The translations under genes and the position numbers were made by a program. Below the pieces are notes generated by a model. That model was not told the origin of the DNA and did no database searches. It saw only the letters and a list, made by a program, of their open reading frames with translations. This document shows positions 5,345-11,774 of a stretch of 11,774 nucleotides of DNA, one piece after another. Source of the DNA: JBAZQS01 sp041645075. Its GTDB lineage: Bacteria > Patescibacteriota > Patescibacteriia > 2-01-FULL-39-33. Every line of letters starts with the position of its first letter. The stretch's first letter is position 1. Location of the stretch: the NCBI GenBank assembly GCA_041645075.1, contig JBAZQS010000027.1, positions 1 to 11,774 of the forward strand, written 5' to 3'.

Positions 5345-6583
5345 ATGGAAAACGAGCTAAATTTGTCAAAAACAACCAAAAATAAAATCCTCTATGTCAT
5401 CACCCAGCCGGAAATGGGCGGCGCCCAGCGCTATATTCGGGATTTAATCACCAGCGCGGAAGCGCAAAATTTTGATATTGAATTAGCTACGGGCCGCGGC
5501 CATGACGAATCATTGCTAAATAATCTGCCCGAAAATATCAAAATTCATAAATTAAATTATTTAGTCAGAGAAATATCGCCCATCAATGACATTAGAGCGG
5601 TTTTTGAATTAAAAAAAATCATGGCTAATTCCCGACCGGATATTATTCATCTAAATAGCAGTAAAGCCAGTATTGTCGGCTCTTTTGCCTCTCTCTTATA
5701 TTCCTACAAGCTACCACCTACAAGCTACAAACTATTCTACACGGTTCACGGCTGGGTTTTTAATGAGCCCATGAGCGCTTATAAAAAATCACTTTATAAA
5801 TGGCTGGAAAAATTTACCGCCAAATTAAAAAATAAAATAATTTGCGTTTCCGAATTTGACCGGCAAACCGCCATCAAAGAAAAAATCGCGCCACACCCTC
5901 ACCCCAGCCCTCTCCCAAAGGGAGGGGGGGAATTATATGATAAACTAATCACGATTCATAATGGCATTGACGCGAAGGAGACCGATTTTCTGCCCAAGGA
6001 TGTGGCGCGCCAAGAATTATTATCTCTAGTCCCAAATTTACCACCAAATTTCCAATATGTGGTCGGCACGGTGGCTAATTTTTATAAAACCAAGGGGTTG
6101 GAATATTTTATAGAAGCAATTTATTTATTGATAAATAATTGGCAGTTGCCGATTTTGGGCGTGGTTATAGGCGACGGCGACTTAAAAAAGGAGCTGAAAA
6201 ATTTAATTATTAATTACGATATTGAAAATAATTTTATTTTACCCGGCAAAAAAGAAAACGCGGCCAGATATTTAAAAGCGTTTGATATTTATGTCTGTTC
6301 TTCGGTCAAGGAGGGCTTCCCCTACTCAATTTTAGAGGCCATGGCCGCCGGCTTACCCATTGTCTCCACTAATGTGGGCGGCATTCCGGAAATGATTCAA
6401 AATCAAAAAAACGGCTTGCTTATTGAGCCGAAAAATCCCTCCGAATTAGCCACGAGCATCAAATTCCTTATAGAAAATCCCGAATTAGCAAACCAATTAG
6501 GTAATCAGGCAAAAATAACGGTTACGGAAAAATTCTCCATTAAAGAGATGCTTAAAAAAACTTTTAAACAGTATCTTGGTTAG
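5345..6583 (+). CDS. Glycosyltransferase family 4 (GT-B) with in-frame repeat insertions
   Basis: This 412-residue cytoplasmic GT4 glycosyltransferase is slightly long for the family because of inserted segments. The acceptor domain opens with 'KILYVITQPEMGGAQRYI' (14-31) carrying the glycine loop, and has 'HGW' at 135-137. The donor domain begins near 237 ('QYVVGTVANFYKTKGLEYFI') and includes 'VIGDGDLKKEL' (274-284), the EX7E pair Glu323...Glu331 in 'KEGFPYSILEAM', and 'STNVGGIPE' (341-349). Two segments look inserted: 'SYKLPPTSYKL' (120-130), from a DNA direct repeat, and 'PHPHPSPLPKGGG' (183-195), from a GC-rich hairpin element just before 'ITIHNGID'. Neither interrupts a known motif, so the enzyme is probably active. 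It has its own promoter and ends in a strong palindromic terminator. It shares the EX7E and GGIP signatures with the minus-strand GT4 but is not a close copy. Donor and acceptor are unknown. Confidence 0.92.
   Translation: MENELNLSKTTKNKILYVITQPEMGGAQRYIRDLITSAEAQNFDIELATGRGHDESLLNNLPENIKIHKLNYLVREISPINDIRAVFELKKIMANSRPDIIHLNSSKASIVGSFASLLYSYKLPPTSYKLFYTVHGWVFNEPMSAYKKSLYKWLEKFTAKLKNKIICVSEFDRQTAIKEKIAPHPHPSPLPKGGGELYDKLITIHNGIDAKETDFLPKDVARQELLSLVPNLPPNFQYVVGTVANFYKTKGLEYFIEAIYLLINNWQLPILGVVIGDGDLKKELKNLIINYDIENNFILPGKKENAARYLKAFDIYVCSSVKEGFPYSILEAMAAGLPIVSTNVGGIPEMIQNQKNGLLIEPKNPSELATSIKFLIENPELANQLGNQAKITVTEKFSIKEMLKKTFKQYLG
5704..5728 (+). repeat. 11-base direct repeat CTACAAGCTAC, two copies, inside GT4
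   Basis: CTACAAGCTAC occurs at 5704-5714 and again at 5718-5728, separated by three bases (period 14). The repeat encodes SYKL...SYKL within the acceptor domain. Such AAGCTAC-type runs look like a dispersed low-complexity repeat that has entered the gene in frame. Confidence 0.7.
5892..5930 (+). repeat. GC-rich hairpin-forming repeat inserted in frame in GT4
   Basis: This 39-base tract is strikingly C-rich then G-rich against AT-rich surroundings. Bases 5908-5916 pair with 5920-5928 across an AAA loop, giving a 9-pair RNA stem with a single G-U pair (T5911/G5925). It encodes PHPHPSPLPKGGG. The sequence resembles the widespread short palindromic repeats that give 'PHPNPLPKGEG'-like peptides when they land in genes; that likeness is from memory and not from a search. 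Confidence 0.7.
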
Positions 6584-6599
6584 GGGGGAGAAAAAAACT

Positions 6600-6641
6600 A
6601 AAATCCCGTCCCCCACTTTTAAAAGTGGGGGACGGGATTTT
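6600..6641. terminator. Perfect 42-base palindrome, bidirectional terminator between convergent genes
   Basis: The 21 bases 6600-6620 are the exact reverse complement of 6621-6641. The core pairs CCCGTCCCCCACTTTT with its complement, and AAAA/TTTT flanks give a U-tract in both directions; leftward, a further T7 run follows (complement of the A run near 6592-6598). It lies 16 bases past the GT4 stop and 25 bases past the stop of the leftward secreted-protein gene, so it should end both transcripts. Confidence 0.9.
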
Positions 6642-6666
6642 GAAAATCGTATAATATAACCTATAA

Positions 6667-8079
6667 CTATTGTATCACCCTTGATATGGTTGTTACTTCC
6701 GCGGAAATGGCTTCGCCGTCTGTGTAAGTTATGGAGGTGGGCGCGGTAATAATCGCGGTTGTCTTAAACTTATTGGCGGTAAGGGCGCCACTGCTTAATT
6801 TCTGTTTTTTGCCAGCGCTGATGTAATAGACATCGCTTGAGCCCTGATATTGGATAAGCGAGCCGTCGGGCAGTTTTGAGCTGGCAGTCAAGACCGCACC
6901 CTTGGTATAATTTGACTCAAAAGAATCTTGGATTAATATCACTTTTTTTACGTAATCAGCGCCATACAGGGCCTTAGCCGCGACATCACTGCCGGCGCTG
7001 GTAACCACCTCTCGCAAGACCGCTCCGGGCGTTACCGCGAAAACTCGCTGGGGGCTGTTTTGGAATTTAACCAAATTAACACCAGCGCGAGCCGTGACAT
7101 TATCGCTCACGGGCAAAGCGTCAAAAACGGTTTGCGATATAACTTTAACGCCCTGGTCGGCCCATTTCCCGCTATTCCAAGTCCAAAAAGTAACTTCATT
7201 GGAAAAAAGATGTCTTTTGCCTTGGGCGTCAATATAATAGACGGCCGGATAAGTGGCGGTTTTGACTAAATCGCCTAACTTTAAACCTTGCGCGCCCGCC
7301 GTTTCCGCATTGACGATATTAGCCATAATAATATCGGCCTTACCGCCGGTTAGACCGTTGAATTTGACGCTAATATCATTAATGCCATCGCCATTTAAAT
7401 CAACTTTCTTGGTCTCACCTAAATTTAGGGTAAGGGTGGTGGGATTTGATTGAATAACCACGGTAACGCGAGAATTAATCGAGTCAATGACCGTAACTTT
7501 CAAAGTATGATTTTCGGAACCGCCGCTGCTTACCGCGGTCGTAAAATTGGCTTGGGCATTCAAGGTCATGAGAGCGCTTTTGCCGCTGCTCGTAACCGAG
7601 CCGATAGCCGAGGTGCCCTCAATGGTACCGCCGCCGCCACCACCACCACCGGGGCTGGTAGTCGTCACGCCACCACCACCGCAAGACACGGTCTGCGGTA
7701 CGATCGTATAGGTGCTAACCGTGGTCGGCAGGGTTATAGCACTAGTACCCGGCGTGGTATTGTTGGCGCAGGTTACATAACCATTACTGCTTTGAGTCGC
7801 TTTTATAGACACGACACTGCTATTAGAAGAACCGATGGTAAAAGCGCCTGGATTTACAACCGTAAAAGCGCCGGCATTATAGGTCCAGCTGTCCGCGGTG
7901 GCGCCGCTAAAAATAATTAAATTGGCCGTGGAATCGCCCATGGTGACGCTACTGACCGTAATATCGCCATCAGCGGTAAAGTCGCCGGCAAAAACGGTAT
8001 TGGTTAAGGCCAAGACGGCAAGCAAAGCAACCCCCACCGACAAGACGCCCAAAATTAAACTTCTGAATCTGGTTGCCAT
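6667..8079 (-). CDS. Secreted protein with polyglycine linker and three 'VYYI-GKK' type repeats
   Basis: The 470-residue protein has a clear signal peptide: basic MATRFR, a hydrophobic core to about 26, and a likely cut after 'NTVFA' (31). Residues 32-133 are Thr/Ser/Ala-rich and beta-like, with two cysteines (104 and 133) that could form a disulfide. Polyglycine runs at 134-137 and 144-151 form a flexible linker. A beta domain follows, with a Ca-binding-like loop 'DLNGDGINDIS' (227-237). The C-terminal part has three imperfect repeats: 'LVKTATYPAVYYIDAQGKRH' (271-290), 'LVKFQNSPQRVFAVTPGAV' (336-354) and 'LIQYQGSSDVYYISAGKKQK' (408-427). I recall similar repeats in surface proteins of Parcubacteria but know no function. 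No sorting motif or C-terminal anchor is seen. The start lies 27 bases after the upstream repeat-protein stop, so the two are probably one operon. No Shine-Dalgarno sequence is visible. A structural or adhesive surface role is an inference. Confidence 0.82.
   Translation of the reverse strand: MATRFRSLILGVLSVGVALLAVLALTNTVFAGDFTADGDITVSSVTMGDSTANLIIFSGATADSWTYNAGAFTVVNPGAFTIGSSNSSVVSIKATQSSNGYVTCANNTTPGTSAITLPTTVSTYTIVPQTVSCGGGGVTTTSPGGGGGGGGTIEGTSAIGSVTSSGKSALMTLNAQANFTTAVSSGGSENHTLKVTVIDSINSRVTVVIQSNPTTLTLNLGETKKVDLNGDGINDISVKFNGLTGGKADIIMANIVNAETAGAQGLKLGDLVKTATYPAVYYIDAQGKRHLFSNEVTFWTWNSGKWADQGVKVISQTVFDALPVSDNVTARAGVNLVKFQNSPQRVFAVTPGAVLREVVTSAGSDVAAKALYGADYVKKVILIQDSFESNYTKGAVLTASSKLPDGSLIQYQGSSDVYYISAGKKQKLSSGALTANKFKTTAIITAPTSITYTDGEAISAEVTTISRVIQ
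7627..7680 (-). repeat. Glycine-codon triplet runs (polyglycine linker)
   Basis: Eight consecutive glycine codons (7650-7627) and a second run of four (7680-7669) form GGN triplet tracts in the secreted-protein gene. Such tracts can change length by slippage without breaking the frame, so the linker may vary between strains. Confidence 0.75.
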
Positions 8080-8106
8080 ATTTTTATTAAAATTAAATTA
8101 CTAAAT

Positions 8107-9060
8107 TTATTTGCAAGCCCCGGCTTGAACCGTTAGAGTAACGCCGACAAGATATATGCTCTTTAAATCACCGGCGATATCGCGCATCTCAATACAGCCA
8201 CCCCTGGTAGTACCGCCCGTTTTAATGGCTAAAGTGGTGGTAGCAGCATTAGTATCTGTGCCAATGGCGAAATTGCCGCTTGAAGTGGCATTGCCGTCAA
8301 CCGTAAACCAGCCGCCAATATGGCCATTACTTTTAGTGAACAAACCGCTGGTAGTAGTGGCATAACCGCCTATTTCCGCGGTATCTTTGACCCATAAATC
8401 GCCTTTGTAGTTAAAATTGCCGGCCGTGGGCGTACCGCGACCAACCATCAAATAATCGGAGGTGGTGGCTGAAGTGGAAGTTGCGGTAGCGAGAGTCGCC
8501 AGCCCGGAAACCTTAACCGTGCTGTAAAAAGTGGCCGCACCATCAAATGCCGCGGTGCTTGAAGCCAGTAATTGACCGTAAAAAACTGAATTGCCCGTAA
8601 ACAAAGCCGTGGTTGAGGCCTGAAGCGTGCCAGTAAATAAGTTGATATCGGTGACCGCGTCGCCAAAGGTGTTGTTGTTATAAAACGTGGTCGCGCCCGT
8701 AAACAAGCCGGTGGTTGACGCCTGGAGCGTGCCGGTAAATAAGTTGATATCGGTGGCCGCGTTGCCGAAAACAATATTGCCATCAAATGCCGCGGTGCTT
8801 GAAGCCAGTAATTGACCGTAAAAAACTGAATTGCCCGTAAATAGGGCTGTGGTTGAGGCCTGGAGCGTGCCGGTAAATAAGTTGATATCAGTGGCCGCGT
8901 TGCCGAAAGTGGAATTGCCGTCTACGCCAAGCGTGCCGCCGGTGCTGATATTGGTGCCGATGGTGGTGGCCGCGTAGACGACTGATACGACCAAGAACAA
9001 GGCGCCCAAGACAATGGCCGCGCCCCTCAAGAAACCGTAAACATTTAATTCTTTCTTCAT
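8107..9060 (-). CDS. Secreted Thr/Ala/Ser-rich repeat surface protein
   Basis: The 317-residue protein starts with a signal peptide: MKKELNVYGFLRG, a hydrophobic stretch 13-29, and a likely cut after 'VVYA' (30). The mature part is a run of short beta-type repeats of the pattern 'FGNAATDINLFTGTLQASTTALFTGNSVFYGQLLASSTAAFDG'-like segments starting near 52, 98 and 132. The first and third are 80 residues apart and almost identical. Later segments ('ATTTSGLFTKSNGHIGGWFTVDGNATSSGNFAIGTDTN') keep the style, which suggests an elongated beta-solenoid or fibre. The C-terminus holds two cysteines (289 and 316). The ORF can be opened upstream to 9114, but that would put a non-signal extension before the signal peptide, so ATG 9060 is chosen. 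The very high Thr/Ser content makes it a plausible O-glycan acceptor, and an O-antigen-ligase-like gene lies directly upstream. The exact function is unknown. Confidence 0.82.
   Translation of the reverse strand: MKKELNVYGFLRGAAIVLGALFLVVSVVYAATTIGTNISTGGTLGVDGNSTFGNAATDINLFTGTLQASTTALFTGNSVFYGQLLASSTAAFDGNIVFGNAATDINLFTGTLQASTTGLFTGATTFYNNNTFGDAVTDINLFTGTLQASTTALFTGNSVFYGQLLASSTAAFDGAATFYSTVKVSGLATLATATSTSATTSDYLMVGRGTPTAGNFNYKGDLWVKDTAEIGGYATTTSGLFTKSNGHIGGWFTVDGNATSSGNFAIGTDTNAATTTLAIKTGGTTRGGCIEMRDIAGDLKSIYLVGVTLTVQAGACK
8540..8915 (-). repeat. 240-base period internal duplication in the surface protein gene
   Basis: Bases 8540-8601 are identical to 8780-8841 (62 bases). Similarity continues with scattered changes through about 8675 and 8915. 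A third, partial copy of the unit lies at about 8701-8775. This is a recent segmental duplication of 80 codons within the coding frame and could expand or contract by recombination. Confidence 0.9.
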
Positions 9061-9124
9061 AGAATTTTTATTTTTTAGTTTAATAATATTTAATGAGACA
9101 AATATTAAAAACAATATTGATTAT

Positions 9125-9153
9125 ATTATACAATATTTTTCACTTATTGTTTA
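9125..9153 (-). promoter_or_regulatory. Probable promoter for the two secreted-protein genes
   Basis: On the minus strand TAAACA (9153-9148), a 17-base spacer and a perfect TATAAT (9130-9125) predict a start near 9118 and a leader of about 58 bases. The direct repeat ACAATATT (9111-9118 and 9130-9137) flanks the -10 box. No terminator is seen after the ligase gene, so read-through from upstream may also contribute. Confidence 0.55.
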
Positions 9154-9163
9154 TTAAGTCAAC

Positions 9164-9172
9164 TGTGGATAA
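9164..9172 (-). promoter_or_regulatory. Single DnaA-box-like 9-mer TTATCCACA
   Basis: The complement of 9164-9172 matches the classical DnaA box exactly. It lies just upstream of the surface-protein promoter and 8 bases from the ligase stop. It is a single box with no cluster, so it is not an origin; it may be chance or a DnaA-responsive regulatory site. Confidence 0.2.
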
Positions 9173-9179
9173 CTATTAA

Positions 9180-11486
9180 TTATTTCTTAAACTCGCCTTT
9201 CTTGACCCGACTAATGAAGTCATCTGATTGTTTTTTATAGTCCGGCCCGAACGCCGCTACTTTTTGCGCCATTTCAACGGCCTGGTCATTATTGCCCATA
9301 TAGGCATAAGCCATGGCCGCCTGAACATAATACTGGGGATTATTCGGGTCAATGGCAATTAATTTATTGGCCAATAATTCAATGGAATTATAACTTTTCG
9401 CGCTGATGGCCACATTTATTAACTGGGTCAAAAAGTCCGCGGGGCGGTATTTATTTTTCATTAATTCCAGCCGCGCCAGCAAATCATTTAATTGGCGGCT
9501 ATCGCCGGCCACCACCAAAATATTGGCCAATTGCCGGTATGGTTCAAGATTCTGGTCGTTTAAATCAAGAGCTTTGGCAAAGGCCTCAATGGCTAATTTG
9601 TAATTGGCATCGGCCGGCTCCGGCTGATTCTGCTGTTTTAAGTAATTAGCCAGATAAAGATTGGAATAACCGATTTCAAAATAAATATGCTGACGATTGG
9701 GCGCCAGCTCTTTGGCTTTGGCAAACAAGGGCGGGTTATTGTTAATATAATTAATATTACCCGTTAAATTAAACATCATATTATTAAACCTCATCGCCAC
9801 CAAATAATTGGTAACGCTATAAGGATTTTCGGCAATTTGCTTTTTATTCTCCTTTTCCACCAAACCGGCCAATCGCGCAAGGGTCGGCTGGTCAACGTCC
9901 TTGGCGCCGGCCGCGTCCTGGAAAAAATTAAATAATTGCCGGCGATATTCCTGATTGCCATTGGTATTTTTGGCCAAAACCGATTCAAATAAGCCAATTC
10001 GTTGGTCAAAGGTTAAATTGGGCGCGCTAATCGCCTTAGTTAAATCAATGTTGGCCTTAAGCGGCTTAATATTGACTAAATACAATATGGGCGTAAAAGC
10101 GATAATAAATATAGCCAATATGGCGATTTTAAAATTTTTATTTTCCAAAAATTTCCACTCATAATGCCGGCCAAAAACGCCGACAAAACCAATCACTAAA
10201 AACAATGGTATATAAGTAACCAAGGCCTCAAAAATAAATAAATTCTGAATAAGATAACCAAAAATAATCAGAGTAAAAATCACGGGGATGAAATATCTTT
10301 TGCTGTCGCCTTCTTTTTGCCGGTACTTTCGCCACAAATAATAAAAGGGCAGGAGGAGCAGGGCGAAATAAGACAAAAAGCCGATGATGCCGCCGGTAAT
10401 CAAGCGGTCAAATATAATATCGTGCGCCCGGTCATACCAAATCACCGAACCGGCGTGACGGAAAATTTTCGGATTATAATACTGGTCAAACGGCTGATAA
10501 AAATTTTCATAACCCCAGCCCAAAATCGGCCTCTCCTTAAATCCCTGCCAAGCCGAGCCCCAAGTCATCAAACGATTCTGCGCCGTTACCGATTCAGAGG
10601 CAATGCTGGCCATCCGGGCTAAAACCCGGCTATTTTTTACCAAATCAGAGCCGCTATTAAGAAAAAGCCAGGTGGAAAAAATCAGGGCTAGAGCCAAAAT
10701 CACCCAACCGGCGAGGAATAATTTTTTATTTTTGACCGCCGCTGATTTATCGCCCCTAAAATAAAAAAATAATAAATATAAAACAAACAATAAACCGGAA
10801 ATAAACAAAGCCAAAATGCCGCCTCTGGTGTCGGTATACAAAACAATAAAACTCTCAAGCAGAATGACTAAGCCATAATAAACCCTCAAATAAATATTAT
10901 TTCTCTTAAATAAAAGCAGTAGGCCAAAAAATATGGAAAAAAACAGAAAACCCGCCATATAGCCGGCATTGCCAATGGTTCCGGCCAGCCGTTGGCCGCC
11001 AGTGGAAGCAAACAGCCAAGGAATATTAAGATATTGGCCAAAGGCGATTAAGGCGACCAAAAAACTGGAAAAGAAAAACAAATCAAAAACATACAGCCAC
11101 TCTTTTAATTTTCGGAAAAACCCCGTTAAAACCGTTAAGAATAAAAATAAGTGCAGCAGCAATAAAATGCCTTCGCTTCTCTCGTTGTTGCTCCAGAAAC
11201 TGCGGTAAAAATTATTGCCTAACAGTGAAGCCATAAAAATAACCGCAATATAAACCGCCATTAGGACTACGGTCAGATTGAGCCGTAATTTATAGCCGCT
11301 GTTTTTGAGAGCCAAAAATAAAAAGGCCAAAAACATCACTTCAACCGCAATATTAAAAGCGATGGTTTTAGTCACGATAAACGGGAAAAAAAGATGGCTG
11401 TTTAAATAAAGGGGTGAGAATAAGATTACCGCCAGGCAGAGCCAAATGATTGACTGGGCGATAACACGAGGCATTTTTTGGGACAT
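9180..11486 (-). CDS. O-antigen ligase/polymerase-like membrane protein with C-terminal TPR tail
   Basis: The 768-residue protein has about 13 hydrophobic segments between residues 9 and 471 and a soluble C-terminal tail of about 290 residues. The membrane part follows the WaaL/Wzy_C/PglL-type O-antigen ligase family: 'DTRGGILAL' (219-227) and, in the large extracytoplasmic loop about 276-361, 'AQNRLMTWGSAWQGFKERPILGWGYENF' and 'YDRAHDIIFD' with His355, the position of the conserved catalytic histidine. Enzymes of this family move an undecaprenyl-linked glycan to a lipid or protein acceptor outside the membrane. The tail (about 580-760) carries TPR-like helix pairs such as 'ANYKLAIEAFAKALDLNDQNLEPYRQLANIL' and 'KLIAIDPNNPQYYVQAAMAYAYMGNNDQAVEMAQKV', which could recruit acceptor proteins. 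Only 5 bases separate it from the upstream partial gene, so they are one operon. Two secreted repeat proteins follow downstream. No Shine-Dalgarno sequence is visible; Met5 is a possible alternative start. Ligase versus polymerase cannot be decided from sequence. Confidence 0.87.
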   Translation of the reverse strand: MSQKMPRVIAQSIIWLCLAVILFSPLYLNSHLFFPFIVTKTIAFNIAVEVMFLAFLFLALKNSGYKLRLNLTVVLMAVYIAVIFMASLLGNNFYRSFWSNNERSEGILLLLHLFLFLTVLTGFFRKLKEWLYVFDLFFFSSFLVALIAFGQYLNIPWLFASTGGQRLAGTIGNAGYMAGFLFFSIFFGLLLLFKRNNIYLRVYYGLVILLESFIVLYTDTRGGILALFISGLLFVLYLLFFYFRGDKSAAVKNKKLFLAGWVILALALIFSTWLFLNSGSDLVKNSRVLARMASIASESVTAQNRLMTWGSAWQGFKERPILGWGYENFYQPFDQYYNPKIFRHAGSVIWYDRAHDIIFDRLITGGIIGFLSYFALLLLPFYYLWRKYRQKEGDSKRYFIPVIFTLIIFGYLIQNLFIFEALVTYIPLFLVIGFVGVFGRHYEWKFLENKNFKIAILAIFIIAFTPILYLVNIKPLKANIDLTKAISAPNLTFDQRIGLFESVLAKNTNGNQEYRRQLFNFFQDAAGAKDVDQPTLARLAGLVEKENKKQIAENPYSVTNYLVAMRFNNMMFNLTGNINYINNNPPLFAKAKELAPNRQHIYFEIGYSNLYLANYLKQQNQPEPADANYKLAIEAFAKALDLNDQNLEPYRQLANILVVAGDSRQLNDLLARLELMKNKYRPADFLTQLINVAISAKSYNSIELLANKLIAIDPNNPQYYVQAAMAYAYMGNNDQAVEMAQKVAAFGPDYKKQSDDFISRVKKGEFKK

Positions 11487-11491
11487 ATTTT

Positions 11492-11774
11492 TTATAATTT
11501 AAAATAATATATTTTAAAAGCGGTTTTGCCTTGATTATTTTTTATTTCCTTGGGAGCGATACCGGCTTTTTCAAACTCATCGGCAAATATTTTCATATTT
11601 TCCATCATAATTAGTATCCGCTTCTTAACCGGGTCCACCACCGAATTATCGGCCGCGTAAATATAATAAAAACCCTTTAAGCGGTTTTGTCTTAATAAAT
11701 CAAACGCGCCGCCGCCTTTGGGAATTAAAGACAGATAATTATAAAAAGAAATCAAGGGCGCGTTATAATAAAAC
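11492..11774 (-). CDS. C-terminal end of an unrecognised protein, possibly a membrane glycosyltransferase
   Basis: Only the last 93 codons are in the window. The frame stays open to the right edge ('FYYNAPLISFYNYLSLIPKG...'), so the TTG at 11755 is not the real start and the gene is partial. The visible tail is soluble, with aromatic-rich strands ('GFYYIYAADNSVVDPV'), an amphipathic helix ('RILIMMENMKIFADEFEKAG') and a final strand 'KTAFKIYYFKL'. The 'YYNAPLISFYNYL' style reminds me of the extracytoplasmic C-terminal domains of multi-membrane glycosyltransferases (PMT/ArnT-like), but this is a weak guess. It ends 5 bases before the ATG of the O-antigen-ligase-like gene, which places it in the same envelope-glycan operon. 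Confidence 0.6.
   Translation of the reverse strand, partial: FYYNAPLISFYNYLSLIPKGGGAFDLLRQNRLKGFYYIYAADNSVVDPVKKRILIMMENMKIFADEFEKAGIAPKEIKNNQGKTAFKIYYFKL

Noticed and set aside
7450..7920. 156-codon plus-strand ORF opposite the secreted-protein gene
   Set aside because: It is antisense to a gene with a signal peptide and domain logic; its Arg/Gly/Thr-rich composition is what the complement of Thr/Ala/Gly codons gives. No promoter or ribosome binding site.
8448..8786. 112-codon minus-strand ORF in another frame of the repeat protein
   Set aside because: It is a Pro/Arg-rich out-of-frame reading of the repeat DNA that lasts only because the repeat lacks stops in that frame.
8540..8915. Repeat block as a CRISPR array
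   Set aside because: The repeats are long, unevenly spaced and in coding frame within a secreted protein; there are no regular spacers and no cas genes.
9061..9114. Upstream start for the repeat surface protein at 9114
   Set aside because: It would put an 18-residue extension in front of a normal signal peptide and begin upstream of the predicted transcription start region. The ATG at 9060 gives a standard MKK signal peptide.
9157..9162. TTGACT as the -35 box of the surface-gene promoter
   Set aside because: It is 26 bases from the TATAAT box, too far; TAAACA at 9148-9153 has the right 17-base spacing.
11753..11755. TTG as start of the rightmost gene
   Set aside because: The frame is open upstream to the window edge, so the gene is simply cut off there.

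Overview
The window looks like a piece of a Candidate Phyla Radiation (Patescibacteria, Parcubacteria-like) genome. Supporting signs are AT-rich intergenic DNA, tightly packed genes, almost no Shine-Dalgarno sequences, and two secreted proteins of a style I associate with this group: a Thr/Ser/Ala-rich repeat protein, and a protein with 'VYYI..GKK'-type repeats. TGA is used as a stop at three gene ends (1000-1002, 3327-3329, 5116-5118), so the TGA=Gly code of Gracilibacteria/SR1 does not apply. This placement rests on pattern recognition, not on a marker gene. The theme of the window is cell-surface glycan and envelope synthesis.

Left part (1-4445, minus strand). Three genes are read right to left: a GT4 glycosyltransferase (4445-3327), a fusion of an RmlD-like short-chain dehydrogenase with an FAD-dependent amine-oxidase-like oxidoreductase (3330-1000), and a B12-binding-type radical SAM protein that runs off the left edge (1003-1). 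Both junctions are 4-base ATGA stop/start overlaps, so the three are almost certainly co-translated. The first overlap also fixes the start of the fusion 21 codons inside the longest ORF. The group looks like a sugar-transfer and sugar-modification cassette.

Middle (4446-6666). A compact divergent promoter region, with back-to-back -35 boxes forming a small palindrome, separates that operon from a rightward single gene. That gene encodes a Nudix-fold protein whose catalytic glutamates are mostly missing; it has the only clear ribosome binding site in the window and its own terminator. A second GT4 gene (5345-6583) follows with its own promoter. It carries two kinds of in-frame repeat insertion, one of them a GC-rich RNA-hairpin element. 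A perfect 42-base palindrome ends this gene and the converging operon from the right.

Right part (6667-11774, minus strand). Read right to left: the C-terminal end of an unrecognised protein (11774-11492), an O-antigen-ligase-like membrane protein with a C-terminal TPR tail (11486-9180), a secreted repeat protein with a 240-base internal duplication (9060-8107), and a second secreted protein with a polyglycine linker and three sheet-like repeats (8079-6667). My working inference is that the GT4/oxidoreductase/radical SAM genes help build or modify an oligosaccharide and the ligase transfers it to a surface acceptor. The adjacent hydroxyl-rich secreted proteins are obvious candidate acceptors, but nothing in the sequence proves this. 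No gene-free stretch exceeds 300 bases; no tRNA, rRNA, CRISPR array or insertion sequence was seen.
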